64,000 bases of DNA from Mikania micrantha (GCA_009363875.1 CM018685.1:65142593-65206592), one strand, 5' to 3'; shown: positions 33,587-45,187, counted from the stretch's first letter. A program made the numbers and translations. Notes: generated by a model not told the origin, from the letters alone.

Positions 33587-33895
33587 AGAGGTTCAAATGT
33601 TAATTCTCTCTTATATCGTTAACCCGTGTTAACCCGGCATTTTTTGCCTGAATCTTTGGTTTTTTTTCATGGTTTTCGTTATACATAAATAGGGGGTTTC
33701 TTGTAACGTAAGTAACTTACACTTACTTAAGGTTGTAAATAATTTCTAAACGGTGATGAATTAGCAAAAACACAAAACAGAAACCCCCTTATTTATGTAT
33801 AACGAAAACCATGAAAAAAACCAAAGATTCGGGCAAAAAATGCCGGGTTAACACGGGTTAACGATATAAGGGGGGTTAACATTTGAACATCTCCC
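33584..33895. mobile_element. (TA)n-anchored miniature element c, near-perfect palindrome
   Basis: About 312 bp with inverted arms of roughly 115 bp: GGGAGAGGTTCAAATGTTAA, then TATCGTTAACCCGTG, CCGGCATTTTTTGCC, CATGGTTTTCGTTATAC on both strands. Only a short unique centre remains. The arms differ at a few bases, so it is fairly young. Transcripts would fold into a long hairpin. Confidence 0.75.
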
Positions 33896-33936
<41 letters not shown>

Positions 33937-33943
33937 ATATACA

Positions 33944-33950
<7 letters not shown>

Positions 33951-33979
<29 letters not shown>

Positions 33980-34016
33980 TGTATGTATGTATGTATGTAT
34001 GTATGTATGTATGTAT
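33951..34016. repeat. (GTAT)n microsatellite
   Basis: About 16 consecutive GTAT units following the TA/CA tract that bounds element c. Confidence 0.95.
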
Positions 34017-34084
34017 TGTAAATAACCAATTGGTATGTAATATTTTATGTAATGTGCAATAAGATGTTAATTATTATAAAAATT

Positions 34085-34291
34085 TATGAACGGCTTGAAA
34101 TGTAGATACTTAAAGACAAGATTTCAATCATTTACTTGGATTTAATGCTCTGGGGCATATGTTCAAGCTCATAACAACTAGGTAAATCACCTAATCCTGT
34201 CTTAACAAATATGTCTTGGCCTGAATTCGCACTCATAAACTAGCATAGAAAAGTCAAAAGGTAACCATTAGTTTAGAAGCCTTTGGTTAAT
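34085..34291 (-). mobile_element. SINE-1, degenerate copy
   Basis: GAACGGCTTG, GATTTAATGCTCTGGGGCATATG, AACTAGGTAAAT, AACAAATATGTCTTGGCC, TAACCATTAG and AGAAGCCTTTGG follow the order of the intact SINE at 3735-3955. Target duplications are no longer clear. Confidence 0.65.
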
Positions 34292-34627
34292 CTAAATCTA
34301 ATTACTTGTTTTCTACTATAATATCCAAATAAACGATATCAAAAATTTATTTATTTGTGATCAACGAGGGGGTTTGTTTACTTGCAATGATTGAAAGGTT
34401 TGGATGGATTCATAATATTTTAATGTGGTTTTGAGGATATAAAACTCGTATGAATTTTTATTTTCTCTAACGTCCGGATGATTCTGCATCTAGATGACGA
34501 ACAACTATTATCCCTAATTAATAATGTTACATAAACGGTTTTGTAGTAACTATAAATATTGTAAACTATAAAACCGTTTATATGTAACATTTTCTATGTT
34601 ATTATACTACTATTTGTACCCAATATA

Positions 34628-34744
34628 GCCGGGGACTATTTCGGAGCAGCCTCTCTATCTCAATTGGGATAAGGGTATGGTTTGTATCTATCCTTCCCCC
34701 CAGACCCTACTAAAAAGTGAAAATATACTGGGTAAGGTTGTTGT
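34628..34744 (+). mobile_element. Au-like SINE, 5'-short copy, 13-bp TSD
   Basis: Flanked by TGTACCCAATATA at 34615-34627 and 34745-34757. The body GGAGCAGCCTCTCTATC...GGGATAAGGGTATGG...CCCCCCAGACCCTACT...TACTGGGTAAGGTTGTTG has the conserved tail and TTG-rich end of the plant Au SINE family as I recall it. It lacks the head module found in the copies at 45-47 kb. The 78-codon open frame on the opposite strand is incidental. Confidence 0.8.
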
Positions 34745-34757
34745 TGTACCCAATATA

Positions 34758-35727
34758 CAATAATTCCTCACCCAAACCAATCCATTTATGGTTTTACATA
34801 AGAACGACAATCTTGATATGTCTACATTTTGATTATATGATCGTGTCTGTGTTTTGATATTCGAAAACGTGACGGACTTCCCGCCACAACACGCGAGAAA
34901 CCACGATGCTATCATAATGTTCACCTCCTATAGGCTATAGCACCTTCTTTGTAGCCTTTACACGAAGCGAATCTATCGAGTCTGATAACCTTCAGGCGTT
35001 CTCGATATAGGCAAGATGGTGTCCAACCATTGAACAATGGAACCCCACACCCTCTCGGCTACAAGAGTGATGGATCCAGGAATTGTTTTCAGTGGGTTCA
35101 CCATTTTCCGACGTTTTAATTAAATAAAACCGGACATAAAAATTTTCTAGCCGGGTTGACGCTTTGGGTCTTGTAATGTTCTTCACGTAATAATAGTACG
35201 ATATATTAAGTCAATGATTAAATTTAAAAAACGTCATCATTAAAGAGTTCGAAGCTACAAAGTGCATTTTCGTTTAAGATTTCTGAGCCCCAGATCAAGT
35301 GAGAGTCAAGAGGGTCACGCACCCTTGCGGGGTCCAAGGTGGTGGTTCTGCTGGCCATTCAGCAGGCATGGGTCAAGAGGGCAACAACCGTTGTAGGGTT
35401 CGGGGAAACGCCCCGAAACCTAAACGAAATATGCTAAGTTCGTATGACCAACTTGATCTGAGGGTTTAACCACTAATAACTACCATTTTACTTGCTAAGT
35501 TTATATGACCGGAAAATTATTTTAACACGATCATATAGAAATTTAATTTTATTAATTATCGAGATTTCTTTAACAATGATCGCTTGCCTCAAGCAAGTTG
35601 ACAAATTGCTGTGAAAATTACATTAACAATTTTAATCTTAAAAAAATCTTAATGCCGTGAACCCACTCACCTCTACCTACATCCGCTCCTGGGCTACACT
35701 ACACCACCCAAAAAACATGATTAGCAC
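34758..35727. other. Intergenic with an unidentified GC-richer block (about 35280-35420)
   Basis: No gene. The block at 35280-35420 (GAGGGTCACGCACCCTTGCGGGGTCC, GGGTTCGGGGAAACGCCCCGAAACC) contains two short GC hairpins and is unlike its AT-rich surroundings. CTTGATCTGAGGG near 35450 echoes, inverted, CCCCAGATCAAG at 35289. The two may be the ends of one element of about 170 bp. Confidence 0.35.
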
Positions 35728-35965
35728 ATTTTAGTCCCTAAATAATTTTTGTTGCCATTTTAATCCTTGTGTTTTAATTTAGTTACCAATACAGTCTTTC
35801 GTCTAAATTTTAGTTGCCATTTTAGGGATTATATTGGCAACTAAATTTCAAACACAAGGATTAAAATGGTAACAAAAATTTAGACGAAAGATTATATTGG
35901 CGGCTGAATTCAATGACAATGATTAAAATGGCAACAAATTTTATTTGGGGACTAAAATGACATTT
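35728..35965. repeat. Foldback miniature element, about 240 bp
   Basis: Long imperfect inverted repeat. TTTAGTCCCTAAATAA, TTGTTGCCATTTTAATCCTTG and TCTTTCGTCTAAATTTT on the left reappear complemented in the same order from the right end (ACTAAAATGACATTTT). The two arms cover nearly the whole element. No target duplication was clearly seen. Confidence 0.65.
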
Positions 35966-36629
35966 TCGATATAAACACATGGACCATTTTGGCATTTAAC
36001 TCTTTCATAAAACTATTACATACTGGACACAAATAGAGGGGATATCCAACCCTTTGATAACTTGATTAGATATTTAGGTCTCGTGGGACTATGGTCCATC
36101 AATGCAGACAGGCTAGAACATTCACCTTCTGATAGACAAACAGGTTTCATGTAACAAACATGCCAAGAAATATATACTAATCAATCAAATTTCGAACGCT
36201 TTTAACAAGGAAATCAATCTCACCATCCAAAATTCGAACTCATTTATCGAAAGCTCGATAAAGGGAACGAATGAAGCATATGAAGTTGCGACTCGATCAT
36301 TTGAACAAGCTCTACGTACTCGATCATCTCCAATTCCATGAGTCATCTCAATGGCAAGAGCAATCAAATGTCCCACTTTGACTGGTCATGATTGACTAAT
36401 GTCACAAAACAAAGCAAAAGAAGTACCTTTAATCATAACTAAAGTAAAACATGATTTAACTATATCTATTTAACACTTGTTCTAATTATTCATTTTTTTC
36501 TTTGAACTTATGATTTCTTTAATATTTTTTATTTTATATTTTTATGTCCATTTGGGCTTGTATGATGATTTAGGCATAACCTATGACACTAAAGATGTAT
36601 CAGATGTTACCCACACCGGCCAACTCAAA
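35966..36629. other. Intergenic, nothing recognised
   Basis: A 63-codon open frame on the minus strand (36185-36376) has no recognised motif. I take it as chance. Confidence 0.4.
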
Positions 36630-37066
36630 TCTATCTATTATAATAAATCGAAGTTTCTATGAACACATGGCGTAATTACAGAGCCCCTCAACTTAGATTT
36701 TCCCGCCTCTCTCTCCTATTAAATACACATAATATTAAATATAAAATACTTTGTTTTACATTTTTAAACTAAGAAACATATTTTATAATACATAAAAATA
36801 TATTAATATTAAAAAACACATTTTAAATATCCAACTTATTATAAAATATACAATTTTTAAAAATAGTATTTTAAAAAAAATAAAGAAACAAAAAAATTAT
36901 TGTTTAAAAAATAATATAATTATTTTATTACTAAAATTATTAAATTATACAAAATTTTAGCCATATTTTATATTAAAAAAAATCTTATATTATCTATATT
37001 TTCATTAGTGATTGTTTATTATATTTTTATCATTCAGCCCGTGTAATATACGGGGTGCTAACCTAG
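36630..37066 (+). mobile_element. Non-autonomous Helitron, 437 bp
   Basis: 5' end TCTATCTATTATAATAAATC. The 3' end has a perfect hairpin CCCGTGTAATATACGGG followed by GTGCTAACCTAG. Host A (36629) and T (37067) flank it. No coding capacity. It shares the 5' end with the larger Helitron at 7574. Confidence 0.8.
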
Positions 37067-38883
37067 TTTTGTATAATATATGAGTCCAAGTTGTGAGTTC
37101 TAAGCACCCATAAATACATCTTTATTATTTAATTTACACATATAATACGTATATTAATAACTTAATTATAAACCTTCACATCTTGACCTAAAACAAGATA
37201 AATATATTAGTTTGGGTGACCTAAAGCAAGACTTACAACACCTTTTAACTTGAACTAAATTAATATTTTTTAAAAACATCTCATTTAGACTCAAACTGAT
37301 TTTGATTAAAGCTCATTTTAACCAGCACTCATCTTGACCCGAACTCGTTTTGACTTGTTACTTTATCCGACCCAACATGCTCATTTTGCCAACCTTAATT
37401 AGTAACCATCGAAAGTAGACCATTAATTTGGAGATATACGTAAATAGAAATATGGATTCAACAAAGGATGGTAATCTACTCACAAATCACCATCAAAGAA
37501 AGAGTTAATAACAATAATAATCGTTGAATATATTTATAGAAGAATGTGTACCCAAAAGTTCAAAAGTCATATACATGAGCAAAAGGAGGGAAGAAAAACA
37601 ATATGACTAATAACATTATTTACATCACATTGAAAGATAAGTTTAATATTTAATCAATCACATAGTTAGGTAAATATTATGAGCATCACTCGTTAACTTG
37701 CACCTGCTTTTGTATGTTTATATAAAGCACATAATTTAGAGCTATTTGAGTTTTGATTTTAAAAATACATAGATCTACTTTTAAAAATATATAAGAGAGA
37801 AAAAATTAAAAAAAAAACTTTTTGAAGAATGAGATGAAGTAGATTAAATAAAATATAGAGATAAATTTTAAAAAAAGGTATGATGAATATAGATAGAGAA
37901 GCAACTGTTGTGGCTACCTTATATAAAATTTTAAGATAAATTTTAAAAACAAGATATTTAGTTAAATTAAATAAAGAAACTGATAATAATGCTTTAAGAA
38001 TTGAGTCAAGGCCCATCAATTTTTCTAAATTAAACTAACTTTTATTTATCTTATTATTTTTAATAATCTACACATTGAATTTAAATTTATTTTATGTTTA
38101 ATTTGAATATAATTTTTTTATTATTATTAACGTCGTCATACTTATGTGAGTGATGAGTGAATACTAGTTCAGGATTATGTATGCCACATGTGATTAAGGA
38201 TTCATGATTATGTACTAGTCTCTGATTATTATGTAATGGTTCATGCTATCTTGACACCTAATCTTTGCCATTTACCCTTTTTATTCGTCTAGTATAAACC
38301 TATACGAGGTGTATAGATGGTCAATTATTATTTGTCATAATTTATCTATTTTAATGAGATTCATATACGCCTTGAATATGTCCTATATACGAGAGCAATT
38401 AAAGTTAAACTAGTGAGTGTCACAGAGTGGCTATATGTCTCGTATGAATCTATACGATACGTATAACGTTGCAGGTGAGGTGTTAAAATAAAATAGAGAG
38501 ATGCGAGAATAACACTTTCTATGTATTACATGATAGTCCATGTTTATATATATACTTAGTATGTGTGATTATATAATTAGTTTAATTTTTTTAAAACATA
38601 AGATTAGATGGTATTTAGAAGTTGAAAGAATTTGGTTCGAAAAACAGGTATGATGCATATATATGCAATGATGATCTCAATTGACTAATATCAATTTAAT
38701 TTTTGCGACAAGAAATAAAGATGATGTGAGAGGTGTACTCTCAATAAGATGACAGCCATCCATGTCGCAGCCTGTCCAGCATTCCCCATTCTATTCATCA
38801 TCCCATCACACGGTTTCTCAAACACTATTCCTGATTAGACTATAGTATTTATGGAGTATTGGTTTCAACTTATTAAGTATACA
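37067..38883. other. Intergenic; dispersed repeat copy at about 37200-37405
   Basis: GACCCGAACTCGTTTTGAC, TCCGACCCAACATGCTCATTTTGCC match the repeat at 2380-2500. No gene. An 86-codon minus-strand frame at 37759-38019 is Phe/Ile/Leu-rich translation of AT-rich DNA. Confidence 0.45.
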
Positions 38884-39093
38884 CCGGTGACGTTTTAATG
38901 GATAATAAGTAATAGGAGAAATCTTGAGTTTAATCTCATGTTCTGAATCAATTGAGGCGAGGGTTTACCTATTCTACGAGGTTCTCGCGCATCAAGGGGT
39001 ACATTCTCACAGTTGGCGATCGAGAAAACGTTCTTAATTACCCACCGTTACGATAACTAAAGGTAGTATGACGGAGCATTCTGCCATTAAAAA
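38884..39093 (+). mobile_element. SINE-2, truncated copy
   Basis: ATCTTGAGTTTAATCTC, GAGGCGAGGGTTTACC, GGCGATCGAGAAAACG and CGATAACTAAAGGTAG match the inverted text of 58389-58672. The copy ends in an A-run at 39089-39093. Flanks AAGTATACA (38875-38883) and AAGTATATA (39094-39102) are a likely 9-bp duplication with one mismatch. The 5' tRNA-like part is missing. Confidence 0.6.
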
Positions 39094-39179
39094 AAGTATA
39101 TAGAAGCAATGAGTCATGTATCAATTAGTTTGAGAGAAAATAACCTCAAAGTTTTTCTAATGCAAAGATTATGTGTTTT

Positions 39180-39363
39180 GAATATCACTTAAAGCAATAT
39201 ATTATCACAGTCGGTCTTTGAACGGTGGGTTTCATTTGAAATGATGGGTGGGCCGGTCACCAATGTACGTTGCCTATGTTTTGCGGGCATGAGTTGCCTT
39301 TCAGTGTTAGGTTTACCTAGTGACCGGGTTTAAAACGTATATGTTAACCGTTCAAAAAAAAAT
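39180..39363 (+). repeat. Possible further SINE-like copy
   Basis: Ends TTAACCGTTCAAAAAAAAA, the same CCGTTC plus A-run terminus as SINE-1, after a GC-richer body (GGTGGGTTTCATTTGAAATGATGGGTGGGCC). The body does not match SINE-1, and I see no clear target duplication. Confidence 0.3.
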
Positions 39364-39476
39364 TCACGTATAAAGAAACAGATAAAATAGTAAATCCTTA
39401 TATAATAAAATGTAAATTGTTAAGTTTTGAGAAGAGCCTTGCAGAAAATCGAGTCTCCCGGATGATAGAATACAGA

Positions 39477-39645
39477 TTTGATCGATCTTTTAAAGATTGA
39501 TCGATCTTTTAAAGGTTAATAAGAATTTATCGATCGATCTTTTAAAGGTTGATCAAAATACACATACATATATATGTGTGTACGTGTGCATGTGTGTAAT
39601 TACTTCTAATTTCTTGATCGATCTTTTAAAGGTTGATCAGAATTT
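39477..39645. repeat. Irregular repeats of GATCGATCTTTTAAAGGTTGATCA
   Basis: Four copies of GATCGATCTTTTAAAG followed by GATTGATC/GTTAATAA/GTTGATCA begin near 39480, 39500, 39535 and 39617. A CA/TG-rich spacer (39560-39600) separates the last two. CTTTTAAAG is itself a palindrome. The 61-codon frame (IDLLKV repeated) is a translation of the repeat. Confidence 0.7.
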
Positions 39646-39682
39646 ATATTTTGGTCAATCTTGTGGGACCTACGACGGCTAA

Positions 39683-42600
39683 ACAGGCCATGTAGGTCAT
39701 TGTTTTAATACTAAACTCCTAATGAAATGTTATATTTTCAAACGTTTAATTAAAAGGGTTGGATGACACTTCTCTTACCGCCAACACAAAATTTCAAGAG
39801 CCAACGTGCATACGGGGTTAACAATATGAACTCTCAGACTTGGATTGAAACTACATAAGATAGCTACTTGCATTTATATTTTTTTAGATTTTATTTAATT
39901 AATTATACCATTTTCAGCTATTCTATAGTCTCTAATTTCTGGATGGTTTCATACTTATTTAAGTAACTTTATTATTAAATTATATAAACATGACCCACAA
40001 AATAGGACCCAATTTTTTTAAATATTTTAGCATTGAAAGATGTAGAGAGTATAAAGATGGTTTATTATTCAGAGTTGACTTTGGCTAGAAATACAAAGAA
40101 ATTAGGTGTTATTGGTCTTGACTACTTCCATATTCCCTTGGTTAAGAAATAAGATAAGGCGATCGTACATTCTAACTACCAATAGTTTTTTTTTTTTTAG
40201 TTTTTTTCTACTTTCATTGTATTATAAAAATCAAATCATAATACATATTTCAATTGAAAATATTTAGAATCAAATGATATACATTATGTCATTTTGTGCA
40301 TACTTTCAACGGTAGACTAATCTACTGGAATCTTATGCTGACGAAGAATTAAAAGGCTATGTTTGTCAATGGATTAATGAGAGAAAACATCTAGAATTAA
40401 TGATTATATCAAATAACGCAACAAATAGAGGTAACAGTCTAGGCTTTCGCCAACGAAACGAGTGCGTAAAGGGAACAAACATGTCTCAGCTTGATTTTAA
40501 AATCAGACCGACCCGTTGGCAACACTCATAGTAAACACACCACCATCCTATGATGCATATTTGGTTAAATGAACAATAAAAGATTTTGGATTGTTTTAGT
40601 TACAACTTGGTTTATTTAGGTAAGTTGCAATCTCCTCTTACAACTTCACAAAAGACAGTTGAAAGTCTCAAGCCCTCTTTATGACATAAAATACAAAGCA
40701 TTATCTTTTTTGAAGTTGTAAATGAAGATTTTAACTTACTCATGATGTCACTAGCTTGTAATAAACATTTTTTTTTTGTAAAGTTAGACGCTTTAAATGA
40801 ATAGTAAAAGATTTTTGGAGTGTTTTAGTTACAACCTGGTTTTCTAGGTAAGTTACAAATCATAAGGCTTTGTCTTTTTTTAAAGTTGCAACAGATAGTT
40901 GTAACCTACTAAAAAAAAAAAAAACCAGATTTTAATAGAAACACACAGAAAACCCTTATTTTCTTCTTATAAATACAAAAAAGTTTGTGATAAGTATATA
41001 AAATCTTGATATAAATCTTGTGAAAAGTTTCATAGCCATAAAGTTTGTCCCTTTGGTGGTTTAAATTCACACGTACTTGTTCATGTCCTTTTGCTGGTAT
41101 AGATTGACATCTACTTATGCATGCCCATTTTGTGGTTTAGATTCACATGTACTTATTATGTGTTATTTTGACTTCAATCCTACTTTCCCCATGTATACAT
41201 TTAGTTAGGGTTTGGATAACAAATAAAGGAAGCAATACATATCATTGCAAACAGCCTCCTATTCATGTCTGTCTGATATGATAAAGTCAAGCTAGAACTG
41301 GTTTTCAAGTTTGAACATATCCTTGAATTGAATGTGTGAAGACAAACCTGAATTCTTTATATGATCAAATCCAATAATTATCTTAGGCTAAGTATCAAAC
41401 ACATGAAAACACCCAATTGTTTCAACTAAATCCTTAGTAAGCCTGGCAAAATGGGCTGCATTGGTCGGGTTGGGTAACGGGTCAGAACGGGTTCGAGTAA
41501 GGATGAGTGTGGGTCAGAACGGGTTTTAAGCAAAACGAGTTTGGGTGTAAATGGGTTGTTCTAAAAAAACATCAATTTGATTTAAGTTAAAATGAGTTAT
41601 AACTAAACAAATAGTTCATTACGATACTTTTCAGTGATTTTCTTATCAAATATGTTGTTAATCATTTTTAAAACGTTTGAATCCATTGCATTTACGTAGT
41701 TTTTAGGTTACATATCTTGACTTGTATTGTTTTAAAGTGTTACTCATCTCAACTCATTCCATATTATGATGCTACCCATTTCAACCTATTTATACAACAA
41801 TTGTATACCCAAACCAACCTATTTCTTTTGGTTTAGGTGAAAATTGCCACCTCTAATCCTTAGTATCACCAAGCAAACATTAAATACTAATGTAAACACT
41901 TATGCCTAGCACATCATAACATTAGTTTCTTATTAGATTTTCTAGTAATTCACATGTTTGTGTTTTATTTGGAGAGGTGGCACTGGTAGATTACAACAAC
42001 AATCATACCAAACAAACCGAACTCTAAAAATCGTTGTTTGTATGGTCTGGAGAGGTTAAGATGTAATTTTTGAAGAAAGAAAGATTGCTTACAGAAAGAC
42101 GTTGAGTCGTTGACTATGAACAAAAGCGGTAGAATGAATAATATAATTGAAGAGGGAAACACAACCGTGTTTGTAATAGATATATTGCGTAGGTAGTTGA
42201 GTGGTTAATTGCACAAATATGAAAGTCTTCATGCCAAGCTCTTTACAATGTGAACGATAACCCTTTTGCCGCATACTTCTAATTGTGTGCTATTTCTTGT
42301 TTTCTTTTTACATTTTACACAATTAATGACAACCGTATTTAAATGTACAAAGATTTGAGCCAAATTCAATCCAGCCCGGCTTCATGTGCAAAGATTTGAG
42401 GTGGGGCTTTAGGCCCAAGATCTTTAAAAGGGATTTAAATTATATATATTAATATTGTCTCAAATATATATATTAATATTATCCTATAAAAACTTGATCT
42501 TAAAAGAGGAAATAATTAGATTCTATTTGTGTCATTTATTTGGATTTTTTATAATAAATATGTGTTACACATTAAAGTTAAATAAAAGATTAGAGTTTAA

Positions 42601-42960
42601 ATTAGTCCAATTGATACAAGTATTGCCTCTTAGATAAGAAATTGTATATTCAAACTCGAACAAATAGTAGATTAAATTACAATGGTTTAAAGCTCCATGA
42701 CATTTACTTGTGGTCGATGAAGTATTGTTGGTCCATAGCTATAGATTAGAGTAACAAACTTAACAATGGCAAATCACTAAATATGAAACTACTCCAATTT
42801 ATATATCTATTTCCTCTTCGATAAGAGATTGCATAATCAAACTCAAAATAATTGATGTCATGCATAAAATAAATGAATATAAATAACGATTTATGTAATC
42901 TATAAAAAAGGAATTAACAAAAAAAATTTAGTGTTCATTTGTAAATTGAAAAAACATTAG
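39683..42960. other. Intergenic; decayed repeats only
   Basis: Two related blocks at about 40560-40700 and 40790-40920 share AAAAGATTTT-GGA-TGTTTTAGTTACAACCTGGTTT and AGGTAAGTTACAA. A copy of the dispersed GGCAAAATGGG repeat lies at 41440-41860. Short frames at 41965-42274 (minus) and 42455-42637 have no recognised motif. Confidence 0.45.
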
Positions 42961-42969
42961 GGTGTAATC

Positions 42970-42980
42970 TGTAATATAAA
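42970..42980 (+). promoter_or_regulatory. TATA-like motif of the ureidoglycolate hydrolase-like gene
   Basis: GTAATATAAAGT about 75 bp upstream of the chosen ATG (43052). Position and sequence fit a plant core promoter. Confidence 0.4.
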
Positions 42981-43051
42981 GTTTGCAAGTCTCTAACAGC
43001 CTGCAATGTCGAGATATCAATCCTCACACACTGCACCAGTTTACGGTTTCG

Positions 43052-45098
43052 ATGGAACCATCGGTGGTGAAATTGAAGCCTATCGAAGCGACGCCGGAGA
43101 CCTTTAAAGACTTCGGTCAAGTGATTCAGGCGTCGCCGGACGGCGAGCCGTTCGGCCCTCACGATGCTGAACTTGACCTCTCGCAAGGCACTCCCCGGTG
43201 AGAATCTTATATCCCTCTATTTAATTTTTAAAATAGTTTGCAGATTGGAAGGTTTCTCGACTGTTTGTATTGTTTTCAGTAGTATTATTGTTGCTAGCGT
43301 GGTTGATATGGTTAGTTGATTCGATTTTTGATTTCAGATTTCTTAATTCTCACTTGACTGTGATTTAGGGTTCATGAATCATGATTAATTAACTTTTAGC
43401 ATTGATCATTTTTAGAACTAGAAACTGTCATAAACTGAATAGAATCACATTGATAGCTGCATAACACAATCATTCGATTGCATTTATGACATTATTGATG
43501 TTGAATTTGTGTTACATCTAACATTTTCTGTATGAATCAGATAAATTTATTTGTTCAACATGAAAATGTCTGTCAAGCTTCTGTGAATTAGTTATGAACT
43601 TGAGGCATAATTGCATAACTCATATAGAGTTTCAGTTGGCCAAATATATATTCTGTGGATTAGTTATGAACTTGAAGAAAGATGGAAACACATCCGCTTG
43701 ATACGATTTTCGTGTCAACCATGACTGATTCTAAGATAAGAGTGCAGAAATAGTAAATCTCTGCCTTTTGCATATCAAAGTAAGCCTATCAGGTTTTATC
43801 TAGGAGTAACCAAACCTCTTACCTGAAAACTCGTAGGATCCTACAAATGCCATATGCGTTGACGGAGCTTGAAAAAAAACTCATACGGGCCGAAAGTCAC
43901 GGACTCAATTTTTTTTCCTATCGCTAAGTTTCAGATTATGTATTTGGGTCGGATTAAACTTTTAAAAACTTTGAATATCTAATTTTTCTTGCAATCCAAA
44001 AACTAAATATGTTTTTTAACGAACAAAAATGAAATGTTAAAATGAAAGGATGAGTATCCAAAAGAAGATTACAACTTAGGCAGATGATGAAAGCATTAGG
44101 CAAGGTTGCAAGCTCCAAGTCTCCAATTCATGTTTTCGTTTTCTTTTTTTTTTTTATATATAATTTGAATGTTACATATTACCTCTTACAACTTCAACAT
44201 TTCTTTTTAAGTTAAGCTTTTATTGTTCCTCTAGTATACTTATTTGAATTTTCTAAATAAGTTTAAACCGTATTGTTAAAAGACTAGTTCAACTTTAGCA
44301 TTTTTTTAAAAACCAAGAGTGGCCAACGATTCTGAAGAAGAAAAACAAAGGAGGCCGGACTCAATACCTATAAAATTTTCCTACGGAATAATATTAAATC
44401 TACCCTTGTGAGCGAAAAAACATAGGGGTCGGTGCACCCCGGGCCCTTTAAAAGCTCTGTCCTTGACCATATGAGTATATGACAGGTAAAACACAGGTGA
44501 CATTGCGTAGGTGGCCTTTAAGGGGGTTAACCGGAAGTTGGATTCAAACCAAAGAAGTCTTCAAGATATATTAAAGCAATGTTTTTTTACAAATGTTATT
44601 AGGTTTTATATTATGTGTCTTCAAGATCGGGCCCTAATGTTCTCCAAAATAACACATCATGCAAGTGTGACCCAATGCCTTGGTTCAGTTGGTGGGGATG
44701 TCTGGTATCTTGGAGTTGCAAAGTCATCAATAGTAGACCCAAATGTGGAACAAGAAAAGGGTGAAAATGTTTTGCAATCATGCAGCGGTCACTTCTTTGT
44801 GCCTCCTGCTGTTGACAGTGTTCATATCTTTAAAATCAGTGGGCCGAAGTTTCTGAAGCTCAACCGCGGGACATGGCATGCCGGTCCATTGTTTAAGCCA
44901 GACACAATGAATTTCTACAATCTTGAACTCATCAATACTAATGTAAGACTGTTGGTTGTAAGTAATTATTGCTCATTTCTATGCTGGCAAATTGAATTTG
45001 TTTCATCAACAGTGACTGTAATTCATGTGCAGGTGGTTGATCATACATCTCATGATTTCAAGAAGGAAAACGGGATTGTGTTTGTGATAGATGAGTAG
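43052..45098 (+). CDS. Ureidoglycolate hydrolase/lyase-like (AllA-type) protein
   Basis: Three exons, 43052-43197, 44603-44942 and 45033-45098, give 183 aa. The donor CG/GTGAGA and acceptor TATTAG/GT join an Arg codon. Intron 2 is GTAAGA...TGTGCAG. The text VKLKPIEATPETFKDFGQVI, RFYIMCLQDRALMFSKITHH, QCLGS-GG--WYLGVAK, WHAG and FYNLEL is that of the plant homologues of bacterial AllA, a cupin-fold enzyme family of ureide (allantoin) breakdown. In plants the biochemical role of this branch is uncertain, so the name is by family only. Start: first ATG after a TATA-like motif, with the family's usual short N-terminus. Intron 1 (1.4 kb) contains a hAT element. Intron 2 is 90 nt, a multiple of three with no stop, so its retention would add 30 residues in frame. 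Base composition in the exons is clearly above the AT-rich surroundings. Confidence 0.9.
43858..44466. mobile_element. hAT-type element in intron 1
   Basis: Flanks CCATATGC (43850-43857) and CCATATGA (44467-44474) form an 8-bp duplication with one mismatch. Ends GTTGACGGAGCTTG and (inverted) TCAAGGACAGAGCTTTT resemble the termini of the elements at 5904 and 7345. 609 bp, non-coding. Its right end contains GTGCACCCCGGGCCCTTTAAAAGCTC. Confidence 0.68.
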
Positions 45099-45187
45099 TT
45101 GGTTGTTTATTTACAAATGGGATTGTCTTCTTTAATCTAATTGTTTCATGCCCTGTAAAATCATTATCATAATACTCAGTTTATCTC

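Noticed and set aside
34688..34924. 78-codon minus-strand frame
   Set aside because: Overlaps the Au-like SINE in antisense; no conserved protein.
41965..42274. Overlapping minus-strand frames, one with a hydrophobic start
   Set aside because: No family resemblance, no intron signals that would join them, and composition is that of the surrounding AT-rich DNA.
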